A stretch of DNA of 64,000 nucleotides from Sphingobacterium endophyticum (GCF_009733535.1 NZ_SMMI01000014.1:54054-118053), one strand, 5' to 3'. Shown: positions 17,094 to 26,416, numbered from the stretch's first letter. Numbers and translations are program-made. Notes: generated from the sequence alone by a model not told the origin.

Positions 17094-19214
17094 TTATCTT
17101 AAATTCTCTGGCACAGGTTTTTCCAATAGATATTGGTAATAAAATCTTGTACGCTCTTTAAAATCATAAGCGTTTTTCGAACGATTAAATCCATGTCGGC
17201 TTCCTGGATAAATCATAAGTTCAAAAGGCACCGACCGATCAGTCAATGCATCAACCAATTGAATGGTATTCTGCATATGAACATTATCGTCCATATCACC
17301 ATGCATAATGCGCAGTCTACCTTTATATTGATTTACATAAGGAAGGATTGAACCATTTTTATAGCCTTCAGGGTTTGCCTGTGGCGTATCCATCCAACGT
17401 TCTGTATAGTGTGTATCATAGAGTTCCCAACCGGTAACTGGGGCACCTGCTATTCCGTAATTGAAGTAGTCGGCACCTTTAGTCAATGCCAGACAAGTCA
17501 TATATCCTCCGTAGCTATGTCCAGTAATCAATAATTTATCTTTTGCTACCCAAGGTTTCGCCTTCAACCATTTAGCTACTGTGATATAATCAACTAATTC
17601 CCAATTACCAAGATTTCTGTGCATCCAAGCAACACCTTGTTTACCATAATGGCCAGAAGCCCTGTGGTCGGCTTCTATTTGAATAATCCCTTCCTGAGAC
17701 CAATATTCACCACTCACACCTTTCCATGTGTTCCTAACTGATCCTGCATCTGGACCTCCATAAATGCTCATAATAACCGGATACTGCTTCGTCTCATCAA
17801 AATCAGTAGGATAGGTTATGATCAATGGTAAATTGAATTTACCATCATCCGAAGGTATGGTCAAATACTCTCTTTTTGCTACTTTATAATTTGCAAAATC
17901 ATCAGCTTTGCTGTCTGCTAATTCTTTTACTACCTTGCCCTTGTTGTCTACTAAAGCTACTTTATTTGGGGTATGAATGTTGGAATAATTGGTAATAAAA
18001 TATTTTCCATCAGGAGATACCAATACATTATGTGTATAATCGCCAAATGTCAACCTTTTCATATCCTTTCCATCAAATCCTACTCTATAAAGATCGCGGG
18101 TTGCAGAATTCTCTTTCCTAGCCGTAAAATAAAGCACTTTACCTTTTTCATCAATACGCTCGATGGAAGTGACTTGCCAATCCCCAGCTGTCATTGGATT
18201 GACCAACTTTCCGTCTAAAGTATACAGATAATAATGTGCCCAGCCTGTTTTGTCGGACTTTAGAATATAATGCTTATTGTCTGCTAGGTAGGTGATTCGC
18301 TCATCATGGTCCAGGTTAATCCAAGTCGGTTGTTCCTCGTTGTAGATTTCTGATTTTTGCCCATTTGATGGATTGACAGCATAGAACTTTAAGTTAGTCT
18401 GATCACGGTTCATCCACTGAACCATGATAGTTTTGCTATCGAAGCTCCAATAAGGCTGACCGAAATATTGATCATCCTTTTCATTAAAATCTGCCCATAC
18501 TATTGGCGATCCTTCCGCCTTTACGAACCCAACCTTAACCTCAGGGTTTGGATCTCCTGCCTTAGGATATCTTGTTTCCTCTAAATAGCCATGCTGACCT
18601 TTGGAAACATAAATTGGAAACATTGGAACTTTGGTATCATCGAAACGCATAAAAGCAATCTCTTTACTATCTGGAGACCACCAGAATGCTCTATAATTTG
18701 TTGGGCGGCCTAATATTTCTTCATAATAAACCCAGGATGACCAACCATTGTATATCACATCGGTACCATCTGTTGTATATCTGATTTCTTTTCCAGAAGC
18801 GATTTCCAATCCATAAAGATCACTTTTACGAGTAAAAGCGACAAATTTGCCATCAGGTGATAAAGTTGGATTTTGTTCCTCAACTTCTGGAGATTTTGTT
18901 AATTGTTTTGCTGGACTGTTGGGATATTGGATAAATACATCTTTATCCTTAACAAAAACATTCATTGAGGTATTGACTGGGTAGGAATAGCTTTCTTTCT
19001 TTCCCGTCTTAACATTTACTTTAAAAAGCTGATTATTGGCTCTTTCGATATAATGGTTTGGATCAGCCCATCCTTCAAATGCACTAATTTTCTTGGTTAA
19101 TGAAGGAGATTGGTTCCACGCCTGTTCATAGGTAAGTTTTTGAGTTTGTGCATTTGCGGCATCTGTAGAAAGAATAAACAATGCCATGCAAGCCACAGAA
19201 AACAATTTATTCAT
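17094..19214 (-). CDS. Dipeptidyl peptidase IV (S9B family)
   Basis: This exported prolyl-specific serine exopeptidase removes X-Pro or X-Ala dipeptides from peptide N-termini. After a signal peptide (KLFSVACMALFILSTDAANA) comes an eight-bladed propeller containing SSWVYYEEILG, the double-Glu site that holds the substrate amino terminus. The alpha/beta hydrolase domain carries Ser567 (GHSYGGYM), Asp642 (HGDMDDNVH) and His674 (GSRHGF). I start at the ATG MNKLFS (706 residues), because the longer frame begins with TTG and would put 15 polar residues before the signal peptide. Such enzymes act in the periplasm of Bacteroidota that use peptides. Confidence 0.93.
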   Translation of the reverse strand: MNKLFSVACMALFILSTDAANAQTQKLTYEQAWNQSPSLTKKISAFEGWADPNHYIERANNQLFKVNVKTGKKESYSYPVNTSMNVFVKDKDVFIQYPNSPAKQLTKSPEVEEQNPTLSPDGKFVAFTRKSDLYGLEIASGKEIRYTTDGTDVIYNGWSSWVYYEEILGRPTNYRAFWWSPDSKEIAFMRFDDTKVPMFPIYVSKGQHGYLEETRYPKAGDPNPEVKVGFVKAEGSPIVWADFNEKDDQYFGQPYWSFDSKTIMVQWMNRDQTNLKFYAVNPSNGQKSEIYNEEQPTWINLDHDERITYLADNKHYILKSDKTGWAHYYLYTLDGKLVNPMTAGDWQVTSIERIDEKGKVLYFTARKENSATRDLYRVGFDGKDMKRLTFGDYTHNVLVSPDGKYFITNYSNIHTPNKVALVDNKGKVVKELADSKADDFANYKVAKREYLTIPSDDGKFNLPLIITYPTDFDETKQYPVIMSIYGGPDAGSVRNTWKGVSGEYWSQEGIIQIEADHRASGHYGKQGVAWMHRNLGNWELVDYITVAKWLKAKPWVAKDKLLITGHSYGGYMTCLALTKGADYFNYGIAGAPVTGWELYDTHYTERWMDTPQANPEGYKNGSILPYVNQYKGRLRIMHGDMDDNVHMQNTIQLVDALTDRSVPFELMIYPGSRHGFNRSKNAYDFKERTRFYYQYLLEKPVPENLR

Positions 19215-19340
19215 GTGATTACGTTTATAAGTAATTTGTTCAAGGTTCGAAATTAACAATTTCCTAACGATCTCTTAAAAAAAGCCTGTAACATATTTAA
19301 CGAAATCGTTAGCGTAATTTCACACCTGAGAAATTGATTC

Positions 19341-19373
19341 AATAAAAAAAGCCACTAACGTGATTAGTGGCTT
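19341..19373 (-). terminator. Terminator of the DUF3276 gene
   Basis: The stem AAGCCACTAA / TTAGTGGCTT with a 5-base loop is followed by T on the leftward strand, 24 bases after the stop codon. Confidence 0.85.
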
Positions 19374-19396
19374 AAAATAATGTATTTAAAACTAAA

Positions 19397-19735
19397 TTAA
19401 AAAGAGTAATTGTCTTTTTGTACTAGTTCGCCATTGTTTTCAAAACCTGAATCGTCTTGATTTGGCTCGTATCTTTTCTCAACTACTTCTTGGTTTGATC
19501 TGATGTATTCAACTACATCTTGCAAACCTTCAGCAAATTTCTCGAAGTCTTCTTTATAAAGGAAAATTTTATGTTTGATAAACTGTCCGTCCTCAAAACG
19601 TTTCTTACTTTCCGTAATTGTCACATAATAGTCGTTAGAACGAGTGGCCTTTACATCAAAAAAATAAGTACGTTTTCCCGCTCTCACCTTTTTTGAAAAT
19701 ACCTCTTCACGCTCTTTATTGTCAAAATCTCCCAT
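19397..19735 (-). CDS. DUF3276 protein, PUR-alpha-like nucleic-acid-binding fold
   Basis: This 112-residue acidic-tailed protein matches the DUF3276 family, known from Bacteroidota and spirochaetes as a small PUR-repeat protein that binds single-stranded nucleic acid. The core shows the PUR pattern: VRAGKRTYFFDVKATRSNDYYVTITESKK (strands) then KHKIFLYKEDFEKFAEGLQDVVEYI (strand and helix). The C-terminal 25 residues are polar and probably disordered. It is transcribed alone. Its cellular target is unknown. Confidence 0.8.
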   Translation of the reverse strand: MGDFDNKEREEVFSKKVRAGKRTYFFDVKATRSNDYYVTITESKKRFEDGQFIKHKIFLYKEDFEKFAEGLQDVVEYIRSNQEVVEKRYEPNQDDSGFENNGELVQKDNYSF

Positions 19736-19967
19736 TAGATTAATATAAAATTTAAGTTTAACCCTCTATTTTCAGTCATAAATATATAATAATTAATTTC
19801 AATCATCCAAATTTTATTTAAAAATTATTGTTATAATAATTAAAATATTGCATCTAATTTGAATAGATTACAATTATGCTCGGAATATTTACCGACTATT
19901 TTCACACTTTTACCGAAAAAAACACCCAAGAGACCTATTAGCTCTGGTGCTATGCTTATATTCGCTA

Positions 19968-19975
19968 TACTTTTG
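19968..19975 (+). promoter_or_regulatory. -7 box of the LiaF-LytS-LytTR operon
   Basis: TACTTTTG matches the consensus 29 bases upstream of the LiaF-like start codon. The rest of the 269-base spacer is AT-rich and shows nothing else recognisable. Confidence 0.4.
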
Positions 19976-20004
19976 GTTATACTAATTCAAAAGGAAACAA
20001 CAAC

Positions 20005-20880
20005 ATGAACAATCAAACAACAAAAACAGATTACGGAAAACCTCCAAAAAACAACAAGTCTTCAAACTTGGTCGGATTTATCATTGTATTCTTAGGTGTA
20101 GCCATCCTATTCAAGAATTTAAACATGGGAAATATCGTACCGAATTGGATGTTTGGATGGGAAACTATTTTAATCATTATCGGATTGGTAATTGGTATCA
20201 ATTCAAAATTCGAAAAGAAATCATCGATCATATTAATTATTATAGGTTCGGTATTTCTTCTAAAGAATGAACTCGACATTCACTTAGGTAGATTCTTGAT
20301 CCCTGCAGCAGCGATTGGATTGGGATTTTATTTAATCAACCGCAACAAAAACACTCCGCAATTGCCGCCAACAACTCCTCCAAAAGATGAGTTTGACTGG
20401 GACAAACGTGTAAGCCAGGATTATGATGATAATCAATCCGGCCCTAGCAACTCTACATCACAAAACCCTAACGATTCCTATGCTCAAGCGACAAGCTCTG
20501 AGCATAGGCCATATGGAAAAAAATATCTTCCCGATTTTGAAAACTACCTTAAAGTAGACAACTTTTTCAGTGATACTAAAAAAGTAATCTTAACTAAAAA
20601 CTTTTTAGGCGGAAACATCACTTCTGTTTTTGGAAGCACTCAACTGAACTTCTTGCAGGCAGATTTGAAACAACCCGTTGTCATTGACACCTTTCAACTA
20701 TTCGGAAGCACAAAAATAATCGTTCCTACAAACTGGAAAGTTTATTCCAATGTTTCCTCTATTTTCGGTGAAGTAGACGATAGACGTCCTATGATCGAGA
20801 TTGAAACCGATGAGAATAGAAAGATTTACATCACGGGAACATCATTATTTGGGGGCTTAACCATTAAGAATGTATACTAG
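20005..20880 (+). CDS. LiaF-like membrane protein
   Basis: Four hydrophobic segments occupy residues about 22-115 (GFIIVFLGVAILFKNLN, ETILIIIGLVIGI, SIILIIIGSVFLL and LIPAAAIGLGFYLI), the arrangement of the LiaI/LiaF transmembrane domain. After a polar linker rich in Pro, Asn and Ser (about 120-170), the C-terminal domain shows the repeated strand pattern of the LiaF C-terminus (GGNITSVFGSTQLNFLQADL, LFGSTKIIVPTNWKV, SIFGEVDDRR). In Firmicutes LiaF inhibits a cell-envelope-stress kinase. Here the next two genes are a LytS-type kinase and a LytTR regulator, so a similar brake is likely by inference. The kinase gene follows after 2 bases. Confidence 0.75.
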   Translation: MNNQTTKTDYGKPPKNNKSSNLVGFIIVFLGVAILFKNLNMGNIVPNWMFGWETILIIIGLVIGINSKFEKKSSIILIIIGSVFLLKNELDIHLGRFLIPAAAIGLGFYLINRNKNTPQLPPTTPPKDEFDWDKRVSQDYDDNQSGPSNSTSQNPNDSYAQATSSEHRPYGKKYLPDFENYLKVDNFFSDTKKVILTKNFLGGNITSVFGSTQLNFLQADLKQPVVIDTFQLFGSTKIIVPTNWKVYSNVSSIFGEVDDRRPMIEIETDENRKIYITGTSLFGGLTIKNVY

Positions 20881-20882
20881 GC

Positions 20883-21923
20883 ATGCAAAAACCCATTAGT
20901 GAACAATCCAAACGTTATGTAATCCATGCCTCATCATGGATTATTTGTGTTTTATATTTCCTTATTGTTTATGGACTATTGTTATGGTCTAATATTGCTA
21001 AGGTAACGGCTGCCTATGATGCAGCAATCGGAGCTTTTACCATGACAGGTATCTCCTATTTAATTTACAGCACCTTACAGTTCTATTTGCCTAATAATAA
21101 AAACTACTGGAAATTATTCTCAATGGCTGCTATTTTTTCAGCCATTAGCGTTTTGATTACCCGGGTTTTGATTATTCAGATATCTCCCGATGAAAACTTG
21201 GCTTACTTAGATTTCAGTCTTCCTTTTCGTTTTGTGATCAACTTTTTGATCATTACCTGTGTGATGACGATCAACATCTTTTGGAACATACAGGAAGAAT
21301 TAGTATTTAACAAAAGAAGAAAAGATGAAAGTGAAAAGATGGTTCGAGATGCTGAACTCTATAATTTAAGACAGCAGCTACAGCCCCATTTCTTATTCAA
21401 TAGTTTAAACTCAATCATTGCATTAATTGGCAGCAAACCGACCGAAGCCAGAAATATGACTTTTCAGTTGTCAGATTTTTTAAGAGGCACCATGCGGAAG
21501 GATGAGAAACAATTTACAACTGTAGAAGAGGAAATAAACCATTTAAGTTTATATTTAGACATTGAAAAGGTGAGGTTCGGACACCGTCTCAGCACAGAAT
21601 TCGACTATACAGAGGAGGTTCTTGCTGGAAAAATACCGGTTATGATCTTGCAACCATTAGTTGAGAATGCAATAAAATTCGGACTATACAATGTAACTGA
21701 TCAAGTTACCATCAGAACCAGCATACAACTAGAAAACAATATGCTTACGATAAAGATCAGTAATCCATTCGAGGCAGACCAGCCAGAGCAGAAAAAAGGT
21801 ACTGGATTTGGATTAACAAGCATACAACGTCGCTTATATTTGCTTTTCGGAAGGACGGATCTATTAGAAACAGCCGCTGAGGGCAATACCTTTATTTCCA
21901 CATTAAGAATACCACAATTATGA
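20883..21923 (+). CDS. LytS/YehU-family sensor histidine kinase
   Basis: The N-terminal half has four membrane helices (residues about 12-130), followed by a short coiled coil and the His_kinase domain with LRQQLQPHFLFNSLNSI, whose phosphoacceptor is His169. The ATPase region has ILQPLVENAIKFGL (N box) and KGTGFGLTSIQRRL (G box). Unlike the classical family it lacks an extracellular sensor domain, so it probably senses within the membrane or through the LiaF-like partner. It overlaps the regulator gene by 4 bases (ATGA), a sign of translational coupling. Confidence 0.92.
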   Translation: MQKPISEQSKRYVIHASSWIICVLYFLIVYGLLLWSNIAKVTAAYDAAIGAFTMTGISYLIYSTLQFYLPNNKNYWKLFSMAAIFSAISVLITRVLIIQISPDENLAYLDFSLPFRFVINFLIITCVMTINIFWNIQEELVFNKRRKDESEKMVRDAELYNLRQQLQPHFLFNSLNSIIALIGSKPTEARNMTFQLSDFLRGTMRKDEKQFTTVEEEINHLSLYLDIEKVRFGHRLSTEFDYTEEVLAGKIPVMILQPLVENAIKFGLYNVTDQVTIRTSIQLENNMLTIKISNPFEADQPEQKKGTGFGLTSIQRRLYLLFGRTDLLETAAEGNTFISTLRIPQL

Positions 21924-22663
21924 TAAAAACGATACTTATAGATGATGAACCATTAGCACGTAGCATGGTGCTTGAATACCTTAAAGAATTTCCTGATTTT
22001 GAAGTCTTAGCGGAATGTAATGACGGATTTGAAGGTGTAAAGGCAATTCAACAACATCAGCCAGATTTGGTTTTCTTAGATATTCAAATGCCTAAATTAA
22101 CTGGTTTTGAAATGTTAGAATTATTGGACAATCAACCGCATATCATCTTTACAACAGCATTTGACGAATACGCTTTAAAAGCTTTTGAAAAAAATGCAAT
22201 TGACTACTTGCTGAAACCAATTCGTCCGGATAGATTCCAAAAAGCAATCGACAAATTCAAAGCTTCATTCAGCACACAGCAAGTCCCAAAAATTGATTCT
22301 GCAAAATTACAGGAATCTATGGAAGAGGATAGCTCATTGGAGCGGATCGTTGTCAAGACCGGAAATCAGATCAAGATTATTCCGGTGCAGCAGATTCTTT
22401 TTTTAGAGGCCTATGATGATTATGTTAAGATCCACACTCCTGATGGGATGTTCTTAAAAAACAAGACAATGAGTTCATTTGAGAAACAATTGGACGGGAA
22501 GCAATATGTACGGGTGCACCGTTCATTTATTGTCAAGGTTGACCAATTGCAAAAAATAGAACCCATGGAGAAGGACAGCTATATCGCCACCTTATTGACT
22601 GGCGAAAAGGTTAATATCAGTAAATCTGGTTATGCCAGATTAAAGCAGGTTATTGGTTTATAA
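21920..22663 (+). CDS. LytTR-family response regulator
   Basis: The receiver domain (residues 1-115) has the acidic pair in LIDDEP, the phosphoacceptor Asp54 in VFLDIQMP, a Thr in IIFTTAF and the Lys in YLLKPI. After a linker the LytTR DNA-binding domain (about 145-247) shows RIVVKTGNQIKIIPVQQILFLEAYDDYVKIHT and FVRVHRS-like blocks. It should be phosphorylated by the kinase encoded just upstream and act as a transcription factor. Its targets are not known; the flanking LiaF and serine hydrolase genes are natural candidates. Confidence 0.95.
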   Translation: MIKTILIDDEPLARSMVLEYLKEFPDFEVLAECNDGFEGVKAIQQHQPDLVFLDIQMPKLTGFEMLELLDNQPHIIFTTAFDEYALKAFEKNAIDYLLKPIRPDRFQKAIDKFKASFSTQQVPKIDSAKLQESMEEDSSLERIVVKTGNQIKIIPVQQILFLEAYDDYVKIHTPDGMFLKNKTMSSFEKQLDGKQYVRVHRSFIVKVDQLQKIEPMEKDSYIATLLTGEKVNISKSGYARLKQVIGL

Positions 22664-22680
22664 TTTGTTTTGTATTTTTG
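22653..22680 (+). promoter_or_regulatory. Promoter of the serine hydrolase gene
   Basis: TTG at 22653-22655 and TATTTTTG at 22673-22680 are 17 bases apart, partly inside the end of the regulator gene. The ATG lies 3 bases after the box, as for the HsdR-N-like gene, so a leaderless or very short-leader transcript is predicted. Confidence 0.5.
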
Positions 22681-22683
22681 GGC

Positions 22684-24120
22684 ATGAGAATTAAAACATT
22701 CAACCTCCTCATTATCCTTATTTTATCTTCTTTTAGCCTCGTAAAGGCGCAAACAATTGACGAGGATAATAATAGGGCAGTTTTTAATCGAATTGAATAC
22801 TTCTTCAATTTGCAACAAGCTGATTCAATTTATCATTTAGCTAACGCAGAGTTCAAGCAGCAAATCAGCCAGGACAAATTGAACGGAATATTGGAACAGA
22901 TGTTCGACCTTGGCAAAATAAAAAACGCAACCAAGACAGACTTTAATAAAGGCTTGGCGACTTATAAAATTGACTTTGAATCAGCCACAATGAGCATGGT
23001 TCTTGGGATTGATTCTACTATGCATTTTGGTTATTTTTTATTGAAGCCATACGAGGGTAAAGAAGTTCCAGTCAAAGAAGAAATTATTTCGAATGTTGAA
23101 GCCAAAAGTCCATTAGACCTATATGTAGACTCTGTTGCCAGAAGCTATGCAAAGAATGGCAATGCCCATTCATTAGCAGTTGCAGTCATCCATCAAAATA
23201 AAATCAACACTTTCTTTTATGGTGAAACGGCACCAGGTAACAACACTTTACCAGATGCAAACACTGTTTATGAAATAGGTTCTGTTACAAAAACAGTAAC
23301 CGCAACCTTGCTAGCAGAAATGGTCAACAAAGGTCTTGTGGGATTGGAAGACAGCATTGCGAAATACCTTCCGGACTCTGTAGCTCAGAACCCGGATATC
23401 CAAAAGATGACCTTCAAAATGCTGGCAAATCATACTTCTGGCCTACCTAGAATGGCTAGCAATTGGAATAAAGTCCCTAAATTCAATGATCAGGATCCTT
23501 ATGCTGTCTATGATAGAAAAGCACTATTTGCTTTCCTGAAAGATTTTAAAGCCGAGAAAGAAGTAGGAACAGAATATGAATATAGTAATTTAGGCTTCGG
23601 ATTGTTGGGGGAACTCCTGTCCATCATCGCTAAAAAACCTTATATGACCCTGGTGAAGGAAACTATTCTCACTCCTTTGGAGATGACCACAACCAGTGAT
23701 AAAATAAATCCAAAGGACAAAAATTTCGCTGCCCCATTCAATACAGAGGGTCAACAGGTACCATTTTGGAACTTCCAGGCGCTTTCAGCAGCGGGATCAT
23801 TAAAGTCAAGCTTAAATGACCTTTTACGCTATACCATTGCACAGCTAACCTATCCGGAAAACGATGTTCAAAAAGCAATGAATTTAACAAAACAGTTCAC
23901 TTTTTTCGTGCCTCCTAACAGTGATATTGGCTTAGCTTGGCATATGAACATGTTAGATGGTGTAATTTATTACCATCATACTGGAGCTACAGCGGGATCA
24001 AATGCTTTTGTGAGCTTTGTACCCGATGAAAAATCAGTGGTAATCATGCTGTCTAATTCAAGCAATGAATTGGGAAAGATTGGGACTCAGCTAATCGAGA
24101 AAGTTTTAACGACAAAATAA
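22684..24120 (+). CDS. Class C beta-lactamase-fold serine hydrolase with DUF3887 domain
   Basis: After a signal peptide (IKTFNLLIILILSSFSLVKAQ) comes a DUF3887-like domain (about residues 25-125). The penicillin-binding/beta-lactamase fold then carries Ser200-x-x-Lys203 (SVTKTV), Tyr300-Ser-Asn (EYSNLGFG) and His432-Thr-Gly. The three motifs define the family, whose members include esterases and D-Ala peptidases as well as AmpC. I do not call resistance, because the DUF3887-fused forms are uncharacterised and typical AmpC sequence is absent. The start is the ATG two codons inside a TTG-initiated frame. It follows the LiaF-kinase-regulator genes. Confidence 0.85.
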   Translation: MRIKTFNLLIILILSSFSLVKAQTIDEDNNRAVFNRIEYFFNLQQADSIYHLANAEFKQQISQDKLNGILEQMFDLGKIKNATKTDFNKGLATYKIDFESATMSMVLGIDSTMHFGYFLLKPYEGKEVPVKEEIISNVEAKSPLDLYVDSVARSYAKNGNAHSLAVAVIHQNKINTFFYGETAPGNNTLPDANTVYEIGSVTKTVTATLLAEMVNKGLVGLEDSIAKYLPDSVAQNPDIQKMTFKMLANHTSGLPRMASNWNKVPKFNDQDPYAVYDRKALFAFLKDFKAEKEVGTEYEYSNLGFGLLGELLSIIAKKPYMTLVKETILTPLEMTTTSDKINPKDKNFAAPFNTEGQQVPFWNFQALSAAGSLKSSLNDLLRYTIAQLTYPENDVQKAMNLTKQFTFFVPPNSDIGLAWHMNMLDGVIYYHHTGATAGSNAFVSFVPDEKSVVIMLSNSSNELGKIGTQLIEKVLTTK

Positions 24121-24405
24121 TTCTACGGAATTTGACATAGAAAAGGGGAGATTTCCAAACGGAATTCTCCCCTATTTCATTGTGTAGTTCTCATTTCAAA
24201 TATTCTTTAAGTCAAACTGCAGAATAATCTGCCGTTATCAAGTAAATCTCAATAGAAAACAAGAACCTTTCGCTTTTTCAATCATTATGAAAACTTTTTA
24301 TATATACTATTGAAATAGAATAAGCATTTTATTTCTAAGCATATTTTAAGCCTCATTAACTGTTGACAGAAAAGGAATATACGGGCTTATTGTGTGTGTG
24401 CAACC
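24121..24405. other. AT-rich spacer, one terminator only
   Basis: Apart from the hairpin at 24144-24173, this spacer between converging genes shows no ORF, tRNA, repeat or promoter that I can recognise. Confidence 0.6.
24144..24173 (+). terminator. Terminator of the serine hydrolase gene
   Basis: AGGGGAGATTTCC pairs with GGAATTCTCCCCT across a 4-base loop with one internal mismatch. The following T tract is weak, but the position 24 bases after the stop fits a terminator. Confidence 0.65.
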
Positions 24406-24780
24406 TTATACTTCTGCAATCAAGTCAACTTCCAATTTATATCCGTGGCGCAATTCCGTTACAGGCACTACGGTTCTCGCTGGCTTATGTTTTCCGATAA
24501 AATCAGCAAACAAGGCATTGAACTGCGGCCAATACTTGGTATCACTGAGATATGCCGTTACCTTGACAATCTTTTGAAGACTACTAGAAGATGCTACCAA
24601 GATGTCTTCAATATTTTGAAAGACAATGTTGAATTGATGTTCAAAATCTTCTTCTTCATGATGCCGACCATCTGCGGAAATTGGCAATTGCCCAGATATA
24701 AACAAAAAATGATTAGATACTATCGCCGTACTGTAATGTCCATTAGGCTTTGGCAGCCTACTCCCTTGTAGTATTTTCAT
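24406..24780 (-). CDS. RidA/YjgF-family protein
   Basis: The 124-residue protein has the RidA fold pattern. GHYSTAIVSNHFLFISGQLPI is the N-terminal strand pair, and FQNIEDILVASSSSLQKIVKVTAYLSD holds the helix and the family motif. The final KPARTVVPVTELRHGYKLEVDLIAEV ends with a Glu that often forms the ligand pocket. The pocket Arg is present in PARTVV. RidA proteins hydrolyse reactive enamine/imine intermediates; subfamilies vary. It shares orientation with a small AraC-type gene 75 bases upstream, which may regulate it. Confidence 0.85.
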   Translation of the reverse strand: MKILQGSRLPKPNGHYSTAIVSNHFLFISGQLPISADGRHHEEEDFEHQFNIVFQNIEDILVASSSSLQKIVKVTAYLSDTKYWPQFNALFADFIGKHKPARTVVPVTELRHGYKLEVDLIAEV

Positions 24781-24855
24781 GCAAAATAAATAATTTCATT
24801 AACCTGCTACAAAAATAAACTTTTACTTAATTTTTAAAATAGAACGATATTAGCG

Positions 24856-25284
24856 TTAATTCTTTTGTAGTTCTTTTGGCAGGAAACCAAACATTTGCCG
24901 AAAGTATCTAGTGAAATGACTTTGATCCGAAAACCCACACAAAAATGCCACCTCTGTCAACGAGTGTGAATCTAATTGTATAAATTCCATAGCACGAATC
25001 ATTCGTATCTTCCGTTGATACAATAAAACCGTACTACCCGCATATTTCTCAAAATATTTGGATATGGTAACTTTATGGACGGAACATAGCCTTGCTAGTT
25101 CGTCCAGGGAGATGTGCTTGTTCCAATTATTCTTAATATACTCCTTTGCAATGTTTACCCAAACAGGAGGATGAGATAACATAATCTCCTTTATTGGGCC
25201 ATTATTAAGCGAGATAATCAATGATTCTATAGCTGAAAAAGCATTCTCATCTCTGTAATTTAACTCCTTATAAATGTTAATCAT
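24856..25284 (-). CDS. Short AraC-family transcription regulator
   Basis: This 142-residue protein consists almost only of the AraC/XylS DNA-binding domain. The first HTH is ISLDELARLCSVHKVTISKYFEKY. The second is SLTEVAFLCGFSDQSHFTRYFRQMFGFLPKEL, which holds the family signature. The usual ligand-binding half is missing: only about 40 residues precede the domain, and an in-frame stop lies just upstream of the ATG. It may be a stand-alone DNA-binding regulator or the remnant of a longer gene. Confidence 0.85.
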   Translation of the reverse strand: MINIYKELNYRDENAFSAIESLIISLNNGPIKEIMLSHPPVWVNIAKEYIKNNWNKHISLDELARLCSVHKVTISKYFEKYAGSTVLLYQRKIRMIRAMEFIQLDSHSLTEVAFLCGFSDQSHFTRYFRQMFGFLPKELQKN

Positions 25285-25782
25285 AAATAAATGTATTCAT
25301 CAACCAAATTGTAAATAAATTGGCCCTTACAATTTTTTATTTGTTGATTGGCTGACATTCACAAAGACTATTAAAGTTTGAAAATGTTTAATGAAGGATG
25401 AAAATAATCTTTTTTAATTGTTAGCATAAAAGTATCTGATTGTGAATACGATGAAACTCTCATTCACAATAATCTAACGGCAAGTCCACCATAAATATTT
25501 TACGATAGAAGCCGAATCCCTTTGTTCCCCAATTAACATTTTTTTCTGTTGGATTTAAATCATTCCCTGTGATCAATCCCCTTGCTATTAATAATTCAAT
25601 AATAAAGTCTTCGGAAGGCCTGTTTTTCAATTTCCAGACTACCAATCTAGAACAGTTTTTTCTTACTAACCATTCATTAAAGTAAATATAAGAAAAGAAT
25701 TAAATAACTAATATTGATTTATTTTATTAGGAAAATAATTAAATAAATAAGGAAAATTAAAAATTCAATGTTTTTAAACAAA
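25285..25782. other. Long AT-rich spacer with imperfect inverted repeat and a small open frame
   Basis: This spacer holds an imperfect inverted repeat at about 25309-25358 (ATCAAC and AAATTGTAA on the left, TTACAATTT and TTGTTGAT on the right), just upstream of the AraC-type gene. It also holds a 61-codon leftward frame at 25460-25645 that reads like protein (KLKNRPSEDFIIELLIARG, then WGTKGFGFYRKIF) but begins with TTG and matches no family I know. It may be a decayed gene fragment. The last 130 bases are almost pure A/T and show nothing. Confidence 0.4.
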
Positions 25783-26280
25783 TTAATTAGGTTTTTCTAG
25801 GAAAGGAAGGATAGAATTAACCTTATTTTCTCCATCAAATTGTTTAATTAATTGTAGAGATTCAGCTTCAAAAATATAGGTGGATGGAAAATTTGTTGGA
25901 TGGAAATTTAAAATGAACTCTCCTTCTTTGTCATACAGGAATTTGACACGGCTATCATTCCGAAGCCCCTTTGCAAACATGTTGATGTAGCCATCAACCA
26001 AAGCCTTCTCTTGCATTGAAACAAAATAAAAGTCGACGTTCTTTCTAATTTTATCTAAGGAGAGGGAAATCCCTTGCCCTAATTCCTGGCAATGCCCACA
26101 TCCTGCATCGAATAATATGAAAACCTGGGTATGCTTTTTATTGATGGAATCAGAGGTGACAAGCTCTCCTGTATATAGATTGATGAACTTTGAAAATGAC
26201 GGCATTTCCTTTGGCACCTGAGCCAAACTAGAGCTAACAAATGTGAAAACCAAAATTATTGTCGGTATAATATTTTTCAT
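25783..26280 (-). CDS. Exported thioredoxin-fold protein with CGHC motif
   Basis: The 165-residue protein has a signal peptide (KNIIPTIILVFTFVSSSLAQ) and a thioredoxin-like core. TQVFILFDAGCGHCQELGQ carries a CxxC at the start of helix 1. A cis-Pro-like segment, FHPTNFPSTYIFEAE, follows. It resembles TlpA/ResA-type periplasmic thiol oxidoreductases or redoxins. The N-terminal sequence MPSFSKFINLYTGELV resembles the AhpC/TSA-type opening. It is transcribed alone and divergent from purN. The redox partner is unknown. Confidence 0.75.
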   Translation of the reverse strand: MKNIIPTIILVFTFVSSSLAQVPKEMPSFSKFINLYTGELVTSDSINKKHTQVFILFDAGCGHCQELGQGISLSLDKIRKNVDFYFVSMQEKALVDGYINMFAKGLRNDSRVKFLYDKEGEFILNFHPTNFPSTYIFEAESLQLIKQFDGENKVNSILPFLEKPN

Positions 26281-26416
26281 AAATCAACAGAATAGATAAA
26301 ATCTTAATAAAACTAACAAAAAATGCCCCAATATCATGGCAACCTACCCTATTATTGCAAAAAAACAGCTATATTTGCCAAAGAATAAGGTTTAATTTTT
26401 CTAACTATAACACACT

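Noticed and set aside
22684..24120. AmpC-type antibiotic resistance gene
   Set aside because: The SxxK, YSN and HTG motifs define only the fold; the DUF3887 fusion and overall sequence point to a general serine hydrolase.
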